This document shows positions 47,627 through 60,394 of a stretch of 64,000 nt of DNA, in pieces (positions within the stretch are counted from its first letter, which is position 1; each line of letters opens with the position of its first letter). The notes under the pieces are model-generated. The model worked only from the letters and a program-made list of their open reading frames with translations, searched no databases and was not told where the DNA came from. The DNA lies in assembly GCF_037893015.1 (NCBI RefSeq), contig NC_133661.1, forward strand, positions 189,981,991 to 190,045,990. The letters run 5' to 3'. The stretch comes from Macrotis lagotis. Lineage: Eukaryota > Chordata > Mammalia > Peramelemorphia > Peramelidae. A program made the position numbers and the translations under genes.

Positions 47627-48665
47627 CTACAAGCCAAGACCAAAGTGGAGGGAGTGTTGGTGCATGATTTTCTGTTTGCTGATGATGATGCCCTCAATGC
47701 AACCTCTGAAGCTGAAATGCAACAAAGTAAGGATTAATTCTATGCTTCTTGTGCTAATTTTGGTCTAACAATTAACACCAAGAATACAGTGTTTTATCAG
47801 CCAACACCACATCATCCATATGTAGAATCACTGATTACAGCAAATGGAGAAGTTTTGATACTGTGGACAAGTTCACTTACCTTGGCAGTGTCCTTTCCTA
47901 GGAATGAGGGTGACACATGCATTGCCAGAGCTAGCTCAGTATTTCGGAGGCTCCAAAAGAAAATGTGGGAGAGAAGAGGTATTAGACTGATTCCCAAACT
48001 GAAGGTTACAGAGCCATTGTGCAGACTTCATTGCTGTGAAAACTGGACAATCTACCAGCACCCTATCAGGAAAATGAATGGTTTCCATTTAAATTGTCTT
48101 AAGAGGATTCTGAAGATCAGCTGACAGGAGAAGATACCAGACACTGAGGTCCTTTTCCAAGTTAAACTGCCTAGCATTTCAACATTATTACAGAACGTGC
48201 AGGTACAATGGAGAGTGCAGCTACAGAAACATTAAAATGCCAGACATATGTTTGCCAAAAACACTATTTTATGAAGAGCTCACAAAAAAAGAACTCACAC
48301 AGGGCAAGTGCTCACAAGAGGGTCAGAAGAAGAGATACAAGGACACCCCAAAGGTCTCATCAAAGAACTTTGGAATTGATGGTGCATCATGGGAGACACT
48401 GGCACAGGACCACCCAAAATGGCATTCCCTCATCAATGAGGGTGCTGCACTCTATGAGGAAGGCAGAATTGAAAAAGCTCAGAAAGTAAGTTTAGAGAAA
48501 GCATCCCAGGTGTTCACATGTATTATTTGTGCCTAACCTAGAGCATTCCAAGCTTATATTGGGCTGATCAACCACAGCTGTACACACTGTAATTTGTCTC
48601 AAAAATAGTGATGTCACTTTGGTCTTCTTCAATAATGAAGGACAAGAACCAACCAAACCATAAAA
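47627..48665 (+). mobile_element. RTE-clade LINE, 3' half
   Basis: 5'-truncated RTE. A reverse-transcriptase FADD motif lies at 47675-47686, followed by a segment reading FGLTI after a frame change, then CTTGGCAGTGTCC (YLGS-like). It ends with GATGTCACTTTGGTCTTCTT and an AATGAAGGACAAGAACC tail with an ACCAACCAAACC repeat. Frames at 47789-48124, 48208-48489 and 48237-48536 are its broken pieces. Confidence 0.82.
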
Positions 48666-48769
48666 AAAGAACCAACCAAACCAACCAACAAGCATAGCAC
48701 AGAGTTTAACACATTCGGTATATACATTTCTTCATCCAGTATGCACAAGAATTTTGGACCATGCCCCTT

Positions 48770-49022
48770 AACCAGCCAGGACTCTGATAGGTGGCCTTTT
48801 TCCCCCTTATCTTACCGGGAACCAGGCTTCCACCTCACTTCCCAAACACCATTTCCAAACCTAGGTGCATACTAGCTCTCCTTTATTTGTCTTCCCCATT
48901 AGAATGTGAACTATTTGAGGGTGGAAACTATTTTTCTTTATTCTATTTGTAGCCCTGTTGCTAAGGGTTTAGCACATACTTGATACATAATAAAAGTTTA
49001 ATATTTTATCATTCATCATTCA
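48770..49022 (+). mobile_element. L2 3' end, paralogue of 22.76 kb
   Basis: CATTAGAATGTGAACTATTT and ACATAATAAAAGTTTAATA are recognisable L2 terminus features. Confidence 0.65.
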
Positions 49023-49650
49023 TTCCATATTGATTGATAGTTTGGGAGCATCTGGACTAGGAATTGAGTAGACTGTACAATAATTCTTCTGCTTCTGATA
49101 CTGCTATATAATGCCCCTGCATAATATGTTCTTGAATCAGAGATGAACTGATGAGGCACACAAACAATAATTCAAAGAGTGAGAGGAGCCAGGAGGATGG
49201 GGAATAAGAAATATTGATTTGAATGGATTATCCATGCCAAACCCTGGTCTACTGAAAAAAAAAAACAGCACCACCAAGAAAAGGGAAGAGCCAAGATAAT
49301 GCTTAAGCCATCTTTCTTATAATCAGAACAAGACATAGGGACCTAAGATTATGATAAACTAGCCTCAGGAGTTGGGTGGTTCCCATACAGATGGAAATGA
49401 GATCTTGATCAAAAATTACATGCTGTGGTATTGAAAAACAATAACAAAATAAAACAGGTAATCCACAGTGTCACAATCATTTTAAAAAGAACTCCAACCA
49501 GTACTAGCTTTATATATGTCATTCCACAATTTTGTAGAACTTTACATGTTTCCCAGTCTACCTTTCCATTTTTAAGGTATGATGTCATTCCTGGACCCAT
49601 CTGCTTCATCACTGCAATACTTGTTGTTTTACCAGGGGGATAGGGGAGAG
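49023..49650. other. End of copy B block
   Basis: Aligns with 23.04-23.8 kb. The match fades near 49.65 kb, where copy A instead joins the OR-2 3' flank. No receptor remnant is seen just beyond it. Confidence 0.5.
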
Positions 49651-50930
49651 AATGAGAGAAAAGGGTTAATAATGTTTTACATATAGATTCCTTTACATTT
49701 AAATATGTACAACTATATATAAAAAATTTTCAAATAATATATCTATACTAAATGTAACAATTTCATGTTATCTTCTGTTTAGAACTTTTTAAAATTCTGC
49801 ATTTGATATATTAAAATATATTTGAAAATTTTATATATTTTACAGTAAGCATATTTTATATATTCAAATAAAATATATATTATATAGGAACATTTGATCC
49901 TAACAAACACTATGAGTTAGGTATTTCTTTCCTTTTTTTTCACATTTGAGGAAACTGAGTCTCGGGGTCACAAAGTAGTAGGGGCAAGAAGTCCAAGTCC
50001 AGGTTTATTTCTAATTCTTTATCAGTCTCTTAGAAGTCTGCTTACTTCTCAGTACTCTAGGTAACAGCAATTTCAGGGAGACAAAGAACCTAAGAGAATT
50101 GAGCCTTCTCCCAGTCGCATAATTAACCAACAGCACAAAAAAGTTATACAAGATTCTGGCACAGAAACAAAGACAACTAATTAGCAACTCTAGAGGACAA
50201 TGACCAAGTGATGCTGCAACAACCCGAGGTTGCCAGGGAGAGATGTCTGCGGAGGGAATTGTCTCACAAAGTCATGTTGGTTTTCCCTGAGTAACCAAGG
50301 GGAGTTAAAGTTAATAGGGCACCTGGGAGGGAAAGTGGCATCTTTTCTTGTTAATTACCCTTTTGCCATTTTCTTAGCCTATTTAGAAAGTTTTACTTGA
50401 TCTTTGGAGCCGAAAAGAAAGTCTAAATATTAAATAGGAAGGGAATAAAAACACATTTTAAGGCTTTAATGGAAAGTCATCTTGCCACTGTCTAATAATA
50501 TCATTTCAATTATAAGTGAATAAAGGTCAGTTGATAAAGAAATAGCATAGAAATTTCAGATTCAAATATTGTACATGTTGAACCTCCAACATGTTTCCAA
50601 AGGCCACCACAAACATATTAAGAAGTGGAATTCACCACAACAATTAATTGCTTTGTCCAATGTCAATGTAGCTTTATTAGGGAGAAGAAAAGAGAGAGAT
50701 AGAAAAGGTGACATCCAAATCCTCATAGAAATTCCTATTTGGAATATTTACCCATGAAAAAAATTATTTAAGAGAGGAAAGGAAATTATTAAAAGTAATA
50801 TGAGGCTTATTTTCCTGACAGTGTGAGTTTATGTCAGAACAAACATCATTCAAAGAAAAATATCCTCAAAGTAAAATGTTATCAATAAAAATTTTGATCC
50901 TAGAAACCCCAAACAGTTCATGAAATCAGA
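49651..50930. other. Gene-free spacer
   Basis: A very AT-rich stretch at 49.68-49.89 kb. A minus-strand MIR fragment at 49.89-50.03 kb (TTTGAGGAAACTGAGTC, GGGTCACAAAGTAGTA). Otherwise nothing is recognised. Confidence 0.5.
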
Positions 50931-50934
50931 CAGG

Positions 50935-51210
50935 ATGACACAATGAAAAGATCACTGACTCTGAAATCAATGAAACCAGGTTTCAAATGCAGTCCCCAGT
51001 GAATAATAACTATGAGACCTTAAATAAATCACTTGAAATATCTGGAGCATAATTTCCATATCCATAGTAATCAGATCAACTGGCATTCAAGGTCCCTTTT
51101 AGCTCTGTGATTTTAAATGACTTATCCTCCCTGAGCCTCAGTTTCTTTATCTATAAAATAAGAAAACAGAGCAAGATTATATCAGAGGTCCTTCTATAAT
51201 TCTATGATAA
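50935..51210 (+). mobile_element. MIR fragments
   Basis: A plus-oriented MIR body (ACAATGAAAAGATCACTGACT, then GGTCCCTTTTAGCTCTGTGA). A second MIR end follows (GAGCCTCAGTTTCTTTATCT). Confidence 0.7.
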
Positions 51211-51504
51211 AAAAGAAAAAGGAAAATATTAAAAATAAGAAGCAAGCAACTGACAATGAAATATGTTTATGCCTAAGATTGCAGGTTTGTATTGTAGCCA
51301 TATGGTTATGGTTTTTGCAACTTCTTATATGAACCAACAATTATTAAAATAATTTACCAAACATCTTAAATCAGGTTCTAGCAACACTAAAAAAGAAATA
51401 ATGCACAAATATTCACCTTCAGGGTATTGGCACTGCCAATCATATTGTCTATGTTATTAAAATAATTTTCCAGGACAAACCTAAATATTGCAGATATGAA
51501 ACCT

Positions 51505-51748
51505 GTAGACCTACAATTCTTAACCTACAATCCATGTATCCCCAAGGGGTCTGTGGATAGATTTCAAGAGGTCTGTGAACTTGGTACTTTTTATATTTTA
51601 ATAACTATTTCAATATAATGAACTCTCTTCATAATCCTTTGTAATTTTATATATATATATATATTAAGAATCATTATTCTGAGAAAAAGTTCACAGGTTT
51701 CCCAGATTGCTGTTGATTTGCCATGATGCAAAAAAGATTAAGAACCCC
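51505..51748. mobile_element. hAT-like MITE
   Basis: About 240 bases with imperfect inverted ends: TTCTTAACCTAC on the left and GATTAAGAACCCCTG on the right. The internal CCAAGGGGTCTGTGGATAGA is typical of an old mammalian hAT non-autonomous family. Confidence 0.5.
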
Positions 51749-54060
51749 TGCATTAGATTAATCAATGCAAAAAGAGAATTTAATTGTGCAGTTTCACAGA
51801 AATTTCAATATGAAAATATTTTATTATACTAGGCTCTACAGGACAGTAGTAGGCATATGGTTATTTCACTTCATATTGATTTCAAATCTGACTCCAAATT
51901 GATAACAGTGAACTTGATACTTCAAGAATCAATGGATCTGTGATTTTTCTGGTTTATATTTTTTCTCCAATTGAACAGATCAGTTTCCCTCCAATCCATC
52001 TTAATCTTGTGAAGTTTTTGTATATGTTTTTCAATAAAGTCTCCATCAACTCAATACCTAGAAGACTTTTTCTGAGCTAAGTTTTATTTTCATCTTAGGG
52101 CTACCAATAGTCCAACTTCTCACATAGATAGTCTTTAGGTTCCTTTATTTCTCTAGGTTATGATTCTATGATCCTGTGATTTCAAATTCTTGCTACATGA
52201 CTTGGTCACACATTTCATATTTGGTATCCTTTATGTCTGTATTCTTTCTTGACATTATATATCCACTATTCCTAGAATACTATATTCTCCAAAATTAAAT
52301 AAATTTGGATAAACGTATGCTGCAGAATATTTTCGCAGATCATTTACCCACAAGAAAAATAGAATATCACCCAAAATGTTTCAGATTAAAGAAATTATGT
52401 ATCATTCAGTCCAACTTTACAGATGAGAAAACTGAAGCTCAGAGAGATTAAGTTATTGGCTGAAGGTAACACAGGGAATAAGGGATTCAACCCAAGTCCT
52501 CTAATGTTACTTTCATTGTGGTTTGATGCATGTCTGAACACTCTGCTGATGATCTGATATGCTAATCTCACACCAATTCTAGTATTAAACCGAAGACAAA
52601 GGAAACTCTTTTCTCTAAACTCATTGACCATACCCACCAAAAAAAGCAAGCATTTCCTGTTCTCTTACTTGAACCAGCCAACTTAGACATACACACACAA
52701 ATATTATACATATGCATGTGTATTTGTGTGTACATAATATAAATGTATATATACTTTATATTTTTATAACCTAATTTAATTCAGGAGAAGCCACAACTTT
52801 TTTCTATTTCATAAGTCCAAACCCACTCCTGGTCATAGGCACATACCATTTTTACGGCTAAGTCTTATCTTTAGTGATATTTTGGGGGGTTTTCCTTTAA
52901 AAAAAGTACTAAAAAAAGATATTTTCTCACTTTGTAATCTTTATTGTCTTTCATAAGGAAATATCACCATCTAGTGGACCTTATAAATATTGCTACAAGT
53001 TATTTTCATTAAGGTTTTCACAAATAGAGAAAGGAATTAAAATGACATAGGCTCCCAGCTACTCTGGTCTGGGGAATGTCATGCAACTATTAGCTAAAGT
53101 TAAAGCATTAATCAAAATTAATATGTTGCTCCTGATTCTAAAGGAACTCCAAACATTTGTCAAACTAATTTATAAATATGGAGTAAAAAATTGCATATTA
53201 TACTAAACCCCACAACCAATTTCTAGAGAAGCCAAACAGTACTGATTTAAGAAATGAGAAACAAGAAAATTATTTCAAACTCTCATATCAATAATAATAG
53301 CTAGGCTTTATATAAAGTTTTAAAGGTTTGCAAAGCACTTTACAAATGTCTTATTTTAGTTTCAGGATAAACCTAAGAAGGAGGTTTTATTATTTTCCTT
53401 ACTTAATATATGTGGAAACTGAAACACTTCAAGTGACTCACCCATATTAAATTTTAGTCCCATGTTAAATATTTCATAATGGACAAAATATAAACTTGAA
53501 ATTTTTTCCATAAAATTCTTTCTAGATTTGTTAAATTGTTTCTTTATATTCATGGGGATTCTTAAACTTTTCATGTTCATTACTATTAAGTTTTTTAAAA
53601 AAATAAAGTTATCACTAAATGAACCAACTTTTAGAAAAGATCTGGGGCCAGATTTGACTCAGTCTAGGGTTCCATGTACTGTGCCACCTAGCTGCACAGT
53701 ATATTGACCTCTTCCTTAAAAAGATGCTGTTTTCCAAAGTTAGCAGTAAATTTTTCATTGTTGAATTTGATTGACTTTTCTCAATCTTCATCCTTCATGA
53801 TCTCTCTACATCGTTTTAACAATAATGACTATTCGCTTTTTCCTATGTAATTTCCATATTTTCATCACTCTATCTTTATTCTTCCTCTACATGACTGATC
53901 AATCCCTACTGTTAGTTAATAACACATATCACAATGCCAGCCATTAGTGTAATCTAAGGTTTTTGTCTTCTATCCTTTCCCTTAAGTCATTCATTTGATA
54001 ACCTCAGTAGCTCCTATAGGCTTATAAAAGAGCACATAAAGAATTTTTTGTATATATGTG
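51749..54060. other. Gene-free spacer with old SINE debris
   Basis: Minus-strand MIR fragments at 52.40-52.51 kb (TTTACAGATGAGAAAACTGA) and 53.30-53.42 kb (TTTGCAAAGCACTTTACAAA). A short inverted SINE head at 53.64-53.70 kb (GTGCCACCTAGCTGC). No gene is seen. Confidence 0.55.
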
Positions 54061-54065
54061 TTTGG

Positions 54066-54355
54066 ATGGATATATATATATATATATATGCAAATACATG
54101 CATAGATACAATATAGATTGCATACACATACATATATTTGTGAATATTCACACATTTAGATTAAATGCATTTAAAAATGAATATTTAGATAAGTATTGCA
54201 TGTATATACGCATATTTGTGTGTTATATATTTACACATATATGTAAACTATATTATTATTACATATTTACACATACGCATTTTACACATATACATAAGCA
54301 AGTATATATAAATTTGCACATTATATATATTTGTCCGTGTGTGTTTGTGTGTGTA

Positions 54356-54410
<55 letters not shown>
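54066..54410. repeat. Compound AT-rich and (GT)n(GA)n microsatellite
   Basis: TATA tracts and degenerate TATG/CATA units, then (TG)n at 54338-54374 passing into (GA)n at 54375-54410. Confidence 0.92.
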
Positions 54411-54411
<1 letters not shown>

Positions 54412-54724
54412 TTTTCCCATTTTTATCTTGCTGGTAATAGTGTGATGATGGACTGATTTTTTGTATATGCATATGTAAATGTATCTATAAACACATCTAG
54501 GAGAGCAGACCTGGATTATAAAAAAAATAGAGTTAAAAGATCTACATCACTTAATATTACATTCATTTTGGATGTACTTTTATAATTATTATATTGCCTT
54601 TCCTTCCCAGAAACTCTAAATTATCATTTTAATATAATATGATAGTCATATTGTTATATGAACATAATAATATGTTGGGATTAGGGAATATATGGTGACT
54701 TTTGTTTAGTATAGCATGCACACT

Positions 54725-55080
54725 TAAGTATTTCACAGAATTTGGGACTAGAAAGTAATTTAGATATCATATAAGGCCCAGGTTCTGGATCAAGTTTCTC
54801 TTCTTACAGATAAGGAAAATGAGGCCCTGAGAAGAGAAAGGGCTTTCCTAGTTTCTCTGTATTCTGTCCTCATTGACCTCATCTAGAGTACTGTGTTCAT
54901 TTCTGGGTACCATAGTTAAAGATGGACAAAAATAAGCTGGAGATTATTCAAGATGATGAAGGGTCTTGAATCTATGTCATATGACAATCAGATGAAGGAA
55001 CTAGTGGTATTGATCCTGTAAAATAGAAGGTTCAGATGAGACATGATGGATGTCTAAAGCATTCCAATCTTCTTCAAGCC
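54725..55080 (+). mobile_element. MIR fragment followed by CR1/L3-like LINE end
   Basis: MIR at 54.73-54.85 kb. Then CTAGAGTACTGTGTTCATTT, TAAGCTGGAGATTATTCAAG and GAAGGAACTAGTGGTATTGA, which match the CR1-clade LINE 3' region. Confidence 0.6.
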
Positions 55081-55734
55081 CTACATTTCAAGATACCCAC
55101 CCAGTTTCCAAGACCCAGCCACCACCCACTTCCTTTAGCCTTTCTAAACCTGACTTTCTTCTGTGGATGATAAATCCTTCAGGATGCTAAACTTGATTCT
55201 CCTTTGTGGATCCTATTTTCTCCTCCATTTATCTCCCTTCCCAGGTTGTCCAGTACTATTTGCACCATAAAGAAGTTGCTTTTTGGTTATTGGAAATATC
55301 TTCCACCAAATAGGATCTGTCCCACCCTAATCCTCCCTCACCTGACTGTCAATTTTTGCCTCATCCTGACTCACACACCTTCCTTTTTGTTTCATAGGTA
55401 TTCCCTAGTCACTAGATGCTACTAGAACCATCTCATGAACATCTTGCCCCTTCTCTTGGGTCCTACCTTCTTAAACAGGATCCAATCCCTCATCTCCAGT
55501 TCATTCCAAAAGTGAGATGGCAGGACTAAGGGGAAAATCTGGCCTATGTATTTACTACCTCTGGATACTGTACAAGTAGTTTAACCCTGTCTCATTTTTT
55601 CTCATCTTAAAAAAAAGGGCTTATAATAGAATTTTTCTCCCAGGGCTAAAATCTAAAAAGTAATAATATTTTGTTACTTTGAAAACCTTAAAACACTATT
55701 TAAATATTAGGTATCATTCTTACTGATCCCAGGA
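55081..55734. other. Gene-free spacer
   Basis: Pyrimidine-rich unique sequence. Nothing recognised. Confidence 0.4.
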
Positions 55735-56085
55735 AATAGGTTAAAACAGGTTGAGGGTAACCAATAGGCCACAAACTTGTAGGAAAATAAAGGGATAGTT
55801 TACTCTAAGCATATAAAGACTTCCTGCTATGGAATGAGTAGAGCAGAAAAATTTGATACAATTGCCAGGAAAGTATCTGAAGTAGGTACTGAAGTGCTTA
55901 GTCAAACATCAAAGATGTCAAGGTTATCTACTGTATCTGGGCTATTATGAGTCATCCTGACTTTGCCTTGCCACTCTGCAAGATATCATGAGACTTTGCG
56001 CATCCCTGTCTCTCTTAAATCAAATTCATGAGTCAAGACATTATTCCATCATATCATTAATCCTCTTTAAAACAAAAAACAAATA
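55735..56085 (+). mobile_element. RTE-tailed SINE (MAR1-like)
   Basis: Segments GATGTCAAGGTTATCTACTG, AAATCAAATTCATGAGTCAA and a CATTAATCCTCTTTAAAAC end match the MAR1-type body and RTE-like tail. Confidence 0.65.
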
Positions 56086-56423
56086 GCATAATTATTATTA
56101 ATTATAATAAGAACTTTCCTTCTTATTTCAACTTTGACCAAAGTATGAGCATTCCTAGTTAGCTCCTTATTGCCTATAGAATAAATTGCAAATTTTTCTG
56201 TTTGATAGATAAACCTTTTCACAATTTATCCCCAGTCAATCTCTCTGTTTATTTTATGATACCTCCCTTTACATTTTCTTCTGTGTTCATATCCAGCCTC
56301 AGAAACGTGACACTTACTACCTAGGTGACCCTGGGTAATTCAATTAAACCTGATTACTTTAAAAAAGAAAAAGAAAAAATAAATAAATAAATTCTAGTTT
56401 GACTGACTAATTTAAAAAAAAGG

Positions 56424-56565
56424 ATAGGGAATAGCTAGAAGATGCAATAGATAGAGCACTGGTCCTACAGTCAGGAAGAACTGAGTTCAAATTCCACTCC
56501 AAACATTTGACACTTACTAGCTGTGTGACCCTCGGCAAGTCACCTATGCCTGACTGTCTGGCTGA
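56424..56565 (+). mobile_element. tRNA-derived SINE (WALLSI/WSINE relative)
   Basis: ATAGATAGAGCACTGGTCC, GAGTTCAAATTCCACTCC and ACTTACTAGCTGTGTGACCC, then CTGTCTGGCTG and a purine tail that has expanded into the next microsatellite. Confidence 0.8.
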
Positions 56566-56649
<84 letters not shown>

Positions 56650-56724
56650 AAAAGAAAAAGAAAAAGAAAAAGAAAAAGAAAAAGAAAAAGAAAAAGAAAA
56701 AGAAAAAAGAAAAAAGAAAAGAAA
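56566..56724. repeat. (AAAG)n then (AAAAG)n then (AAAAAG)n
   Basis: A stepwise-changing purine microsatellite grown from a SINE tail. It creates long spurious Lys/Glu (plus) and Phe/Leu (minus) frames. Confidence 0.95.
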
Positions 56725-57884
56725 ACTGTCTCTCAGCTTTTCCCTGAACTTGTTCCACCATCATGTTTTTTGGGGGTTACCAATGTTTTCAATGTCTTCA
56801 TACTTCACCTCTGAAACCTTCCTTGGTTGTCCATTACTATCCCCTAGCTTCCTTCCAAAAACAAGCTTACCAACTCTTGGTTTTGTTTTTCTTAAGACCT
56901 TCTTTCCCTGCCCTTTCCCCTCTAATATTTTTTCCTCACCTAAATTAAAGCAAGTGTATCTTCTTGAGAAAAATCCAGACCCAAACCTTTTCCTGCATCA
57001 TTCTTCTCAGTAATATGTGCTCCTACTCTCAGAATAATAAAAAATGGAGTTTGGGGGTTGTTTTTAACTAGTTTTACTTCATCTAACTGCTATAAAAGAC
57101 CACTACATTGCCTATAGGTCAATTTCTATTGCTTTAATCTTATTTTCAATATATAAAGTTAAACCCTAAAGTCTCAGTTTCTTCAACCCTTCTTTTCCAC
57201 TCCTTTCTTCACAATCAAGAAATATTTTTGTCTTACTTGCATTTTAAGAGAAAAGACTTTAAATTCTCTTTCTTTCAAATATGGAATTAATATTTAAAGA
57301 TTATTCTATTTAATATACCCTACCTTTCAATTCCCCACCAGACATGAACAGTTTATTCTAAGGATAAGGTACAAGGTAATTACGATAATCAAATTAACAA
57401 ATGGGATTCATACAGTAATCCAAAATGTGCAAAGTGTTTTACATGGCATTTTCTACTTGAGTCTCACAATTCTATGTATTAGGCACTCCTGGTGTCATTG
57501 TCCCTGTTTTATTGATGAGAAAATTGAGGTTTTGGAATCATAGTATCATATATTTAAAGTTAAGAGGAATCTGAGAAATAATTTGATCTAACTTCTTTAT
57601 TTTAAATAGATGAAACCAAGGCATAAAGGCTTTAATTGCTATACCCAAGGTCACATAGGTAGTAAGTAGAAATGTAATCTAATCCAGATCCTCTGACTAC
57701 AACTTCAGCATTTGTCCAAAATAGTATATTTTCTCAAGTTCTAGTGATGTATTAAGTGGCTCATTTAGCAACATAGATGTGGTGGCATGCTGGAGTCAGG
57801 TCTAATAAGCTCACAAGAACTGGTTGTTAAATTTTCAATGTGATCATTTATAACTTGGAAACTGGCAAACTAAATAGCTCTTTT
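56725..57884. other. Gene-free spacer with two MIR fragments
   Basis: Minus-strand MIRs at about 57.42-57.53 kb and 57.54-57.73 kb (CAAGGTCACATAGGTAGTAA). The rest is unassigned. Confidence 0.5.
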
Positions 57885-58470
57885 TCTGGTGGCAAAGAAC
57901 TGGAAATTGAAGGGATGGTCATCATTTGAGGAATCGCTAAAAAAGTCATAGTATATGAATTTAATGAAATATTATTTTTCTATAAGAAATGATGAGCAGG
58001 CAGATTTCAGAAAAATCTGGGAAATTTTAAATTAATTGATCCTGAGTGAAGTTAAGAGAATCAGGATGTGATGATCTACTATGATAAACTTAGTACTTCT
58101 TAGTAATATAGTGATCGTAGACAATTCTAAAAGACTTGAGATGAAAAAGGCCATCCACATCTAGAGGAAGAACTATGAAACTGAATGTAAATCAAAGCAT
58201 ACCATTTTCATTTTTTTATTAATTTTTTTGTTTTGTTCTTTCTTATGGATTTTACCTTTTGTTTTTATTCTTCTTTCATAGTATGATTAATATGAAAATT
58301 TATTTAACAAAATTGTACAAGTATAATCCATATATCTTGCTGTCTTGGGGAGAGAGAAGGGCTGAGGAGAGAAAAATTGGGGACTCAAAATTTTATAAAA
58401 CTGAATGACGAAAACTCTCTTTACATGTAATTGAAAAAATACTATTAAAATTTATAAAAAGAAATAAGCA
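57885..58470 (+). mobile_element. L1 3' end
   Basis: GGTGGCAAAGAACTGGAAAT, TTCTATAAGAAATGATGAGC and CATCCACATCTAGAGGAAGA, with a terminal A-rich stretch. Confidence 0.8.
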
Positions 58471-58894
58471 AGCTACAGCAAATCAAATGTATATTTGATA
58501 TATAATTTATTGTCTTGTTAATTATTTATACTTAAGATGTGATGTAGAAAAAAGTTGATAATGTACATTAACTTAAAAGTATGTTGCAGATACATTGTTT
58601 TGGAGGAGGAAAATTGATAAAATCTATCAAGTCAGAAGTATCTTCTTCATATACAAAGGACAACATCACTATTCAATCATAAAATATTGATAGTGAACAA
58701 TACAATCACATATAATGTCAAATAGAAATATCTATTATGGCACTTTACAAGGAAGATAGAAGGCTGAGTAAGAACACATCAGCTCTGTGAATGCCTTTAC
58801 AGAAAGTAAATCCATCTTCTCCCCATAAATTAGCAAAAATAGACATACTTTAGGAAGGCCAAGATAAGACATGGAGGAGATATACCAGAGGTCT

Positions 58895-59140
58895 TTTATA
58901 TACTGCACATTTATATGTTGCTTTAAGATTTGCAAAGCATTTTACAAATATTATCTCATTTTATTCTCAAAACAATCCTTAGTATTCTCATTTTACAGAT
59001 GAGGAAATTGGAGACACATAGAAGTAAAGTGACTTACTGAGGGTCACACAGACAATAGGGTCTGAGGCCAGATTTGAACTTGGTTTTTCCTAACTCCAGA
59101 TCCAACATTCTCTCCACCAAGCCACTTAGCTGCCTAAGTC
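58895..59140 (-). mobile_element. MIR/CORE-SINE
   Basis: TTTGCAAAGCATTTTACAAA, ATTTTACAGATGAGGAAATT, GAGGGTCACACAGACAATAG and an inverted head (CCACCAAGCCACTTAGCTGC). Confidence 0.75.
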
Positions 59141-59299
59141 TTATGTTATTTGTTGCATAAATTACAAACTATATATTTATATATTTTTAATGTCTAACAC
59201 TGCAGAGAAGCAACCCATGTCTCAAATACAGTCTCCATAAGCTTAAAAGTTTGATTTTCTTTAGATGTTCTGGTTCATTGAATCTAACATCCAAATCTT

Positions 59300-60238
59300 T
59301 TAGGAGAAAGTCTGGGATTTCAGGAGCTGACTCCAAAGTCTTTTCATGGCCACTTTCATCTCCTTGTTTCTGAATGTGTAGATGGTTGGATTCAGAAAAG
59401 GAGTGATCACTGAGTCAAATATGGCAAGAAATTTATCTAGTGACAGCGTGGGGAATGGCCACACATAGACAAAGATACATGGACCAAAGAACAGGATTAC
59501 TACAGTGATATGAGCAGACAGTGTTGAGAGAGCCTTAGATGACCCACCAGAAGAGTGTTGTCGGACAGTGGCTAAAATGATAATGTAAGAGAAAATCAAA
59601 ATGAAGAAGGCACCCAGAGAGATGAACCCACTGTTAGCAGTGACTAAGAACTGTAGCTTATAGGTATCTGTGCAGGCAAGTTTTATGAACCGAGGAAGGT
59701 CACAATAAAAACTATCTACTTTATTGGGACCACAAAAGGGTAACTTTATCACAAAGGCTAATTGGATCAATGAATGGATGAGGCCAATGATCCAGCCAGA
59801 CATCAAAATGCCAATGCAAATTCTCTGATTCATAATGGTCAAGTAGTGGAGAGGCTTACATATTGCAATATAACGGTCAAAGGCCATAGCTATGAGGAGC
59901 ACCATCTCTACACCACCTATGCAATGAATAAAGAAGATCTGAGAAACACAACCTCCAAAGGAGATTAATTTATGCTTCTTGAAGAGGTCACAAATCATTT
60001 TGGGGGTCACAATGCAGGAGTCAATCATGTCAATGAAAGAGAGATTGGCCAGTAGAAAGTACATTGGGGAGTGTAGGTGAGGTTCAGAGATCACTGTGAT
60101 CACAATGAGGAAGTTACCCAGCATGCTTGCCATATAGAATATAGAAGAGAACAGGAAGAGAAAAAGTTGTAGCCCCCAAGAATTGGTGAGTCCCATTAAC
60201 ACAAACTCATAAACCATAGAATAATTGGCTCTATCCAT
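59300..60238 (-). CDS. Olfactory receptor, family 4 (OR4F/OR4K-like), OR-3
   Basis: Intact 312-residue class II odorant receptor. N-glycosylation site N5-Y6-S7; GN at 41-42; LHSPMYFLL at 55-63; [15 protein letters not shown] at 118-132; FYCDLP at 177-182; SY at 217-218; KALSTLSAH at 235-243; NPTIY at 283-287. Cysteines C97/C169/C179/C189 are kept. The ATG of MDRANY aligns with the other two genes. The seven extra residues upstream come from the spliced leader and are unlikely to be used. About 64% identical to OR-2 by hand count. Most differences are in helix 2 (71-80), helix 4 (141-150) and the C-terminal tail, while the 171-180 loop is identical. Its flanks are not part of the copy A/B duplication, so it is an older relative. 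Confidence 0.96.
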   Translation of the reverse strand: MDRANYSMVYEFVLMGLTNSWGLQLFLFLFSSIFYMASMLGNFLIVITVISEPHLHSPMYFLLANLSFIDMIDSCIVTPKMICDLFKKHKLISFGGCVSQIFFIHCIGGVEMVLLIAMAFDRYIAICKPLHYLTIMNQRICIGILMSGWIIGLIHSLIQLAFVIKLPFCGPNKVDSFYCDLPRFIKLACTDTYKLQFLVTANSGFISLGAFFILIFSYIIILATVRQHSSGGSSKALSTLSAHITVVILFFGPCIFVYVWPFPTLSLDKFLAIFDSVITPFLNPTIYTFRNKEMKVAMKRLWSQLLKSQTFS

Positions 60239-60273
60239 TGACTCAGTCAGCAGGGCCAACTCTGAAGTTACCT
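60239..60273 (-). promoter_or_regulatory. 5' UTR and splice acceptor of the OR-3 coding exon
   Basis: On the minus strand TCCCTTTAG (AG at 60272-60273) precedes GTAACTTCAGAG. The spacing to the ATG is 33 bases, as in OR-1 and OR-2. Confidence 0.75.
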
Positions 60274-60394
60274 AAAGGGAAGATAATGAGAGAATGAGAA
60301 ATGTGGACATTTATTAGGAATCCTAAATGAGGAGATATGGTTGTACCTTCCAAAACAAATATTGTTTAGTAATGTTGAACTGGATGAATATTTG

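Larger units (their letters stand above)
23900..49650 (-). repeat. Tandem duplication, copy B (OR-2 unit)
   Basis: Collinear with copy A in the order receptor, intron, exon 1/promoter, upstream flank. It is expanded by HAL1, L1 ends, LTRs, SINEs, an RTE and a longer L2. Confidence 0.8.

Noticed and set aside
47789-48536. Several 60-110 codon frames
   Set aside because: Fragments of an RTE LINE reverse-transcriptase region, not host genes.
56507-57013. 168-codon frame with a long Lys/Glu tract
   Set aside because: It runs through a SINE and an expanded A-rich tail. No conserved domain is seen on either side.
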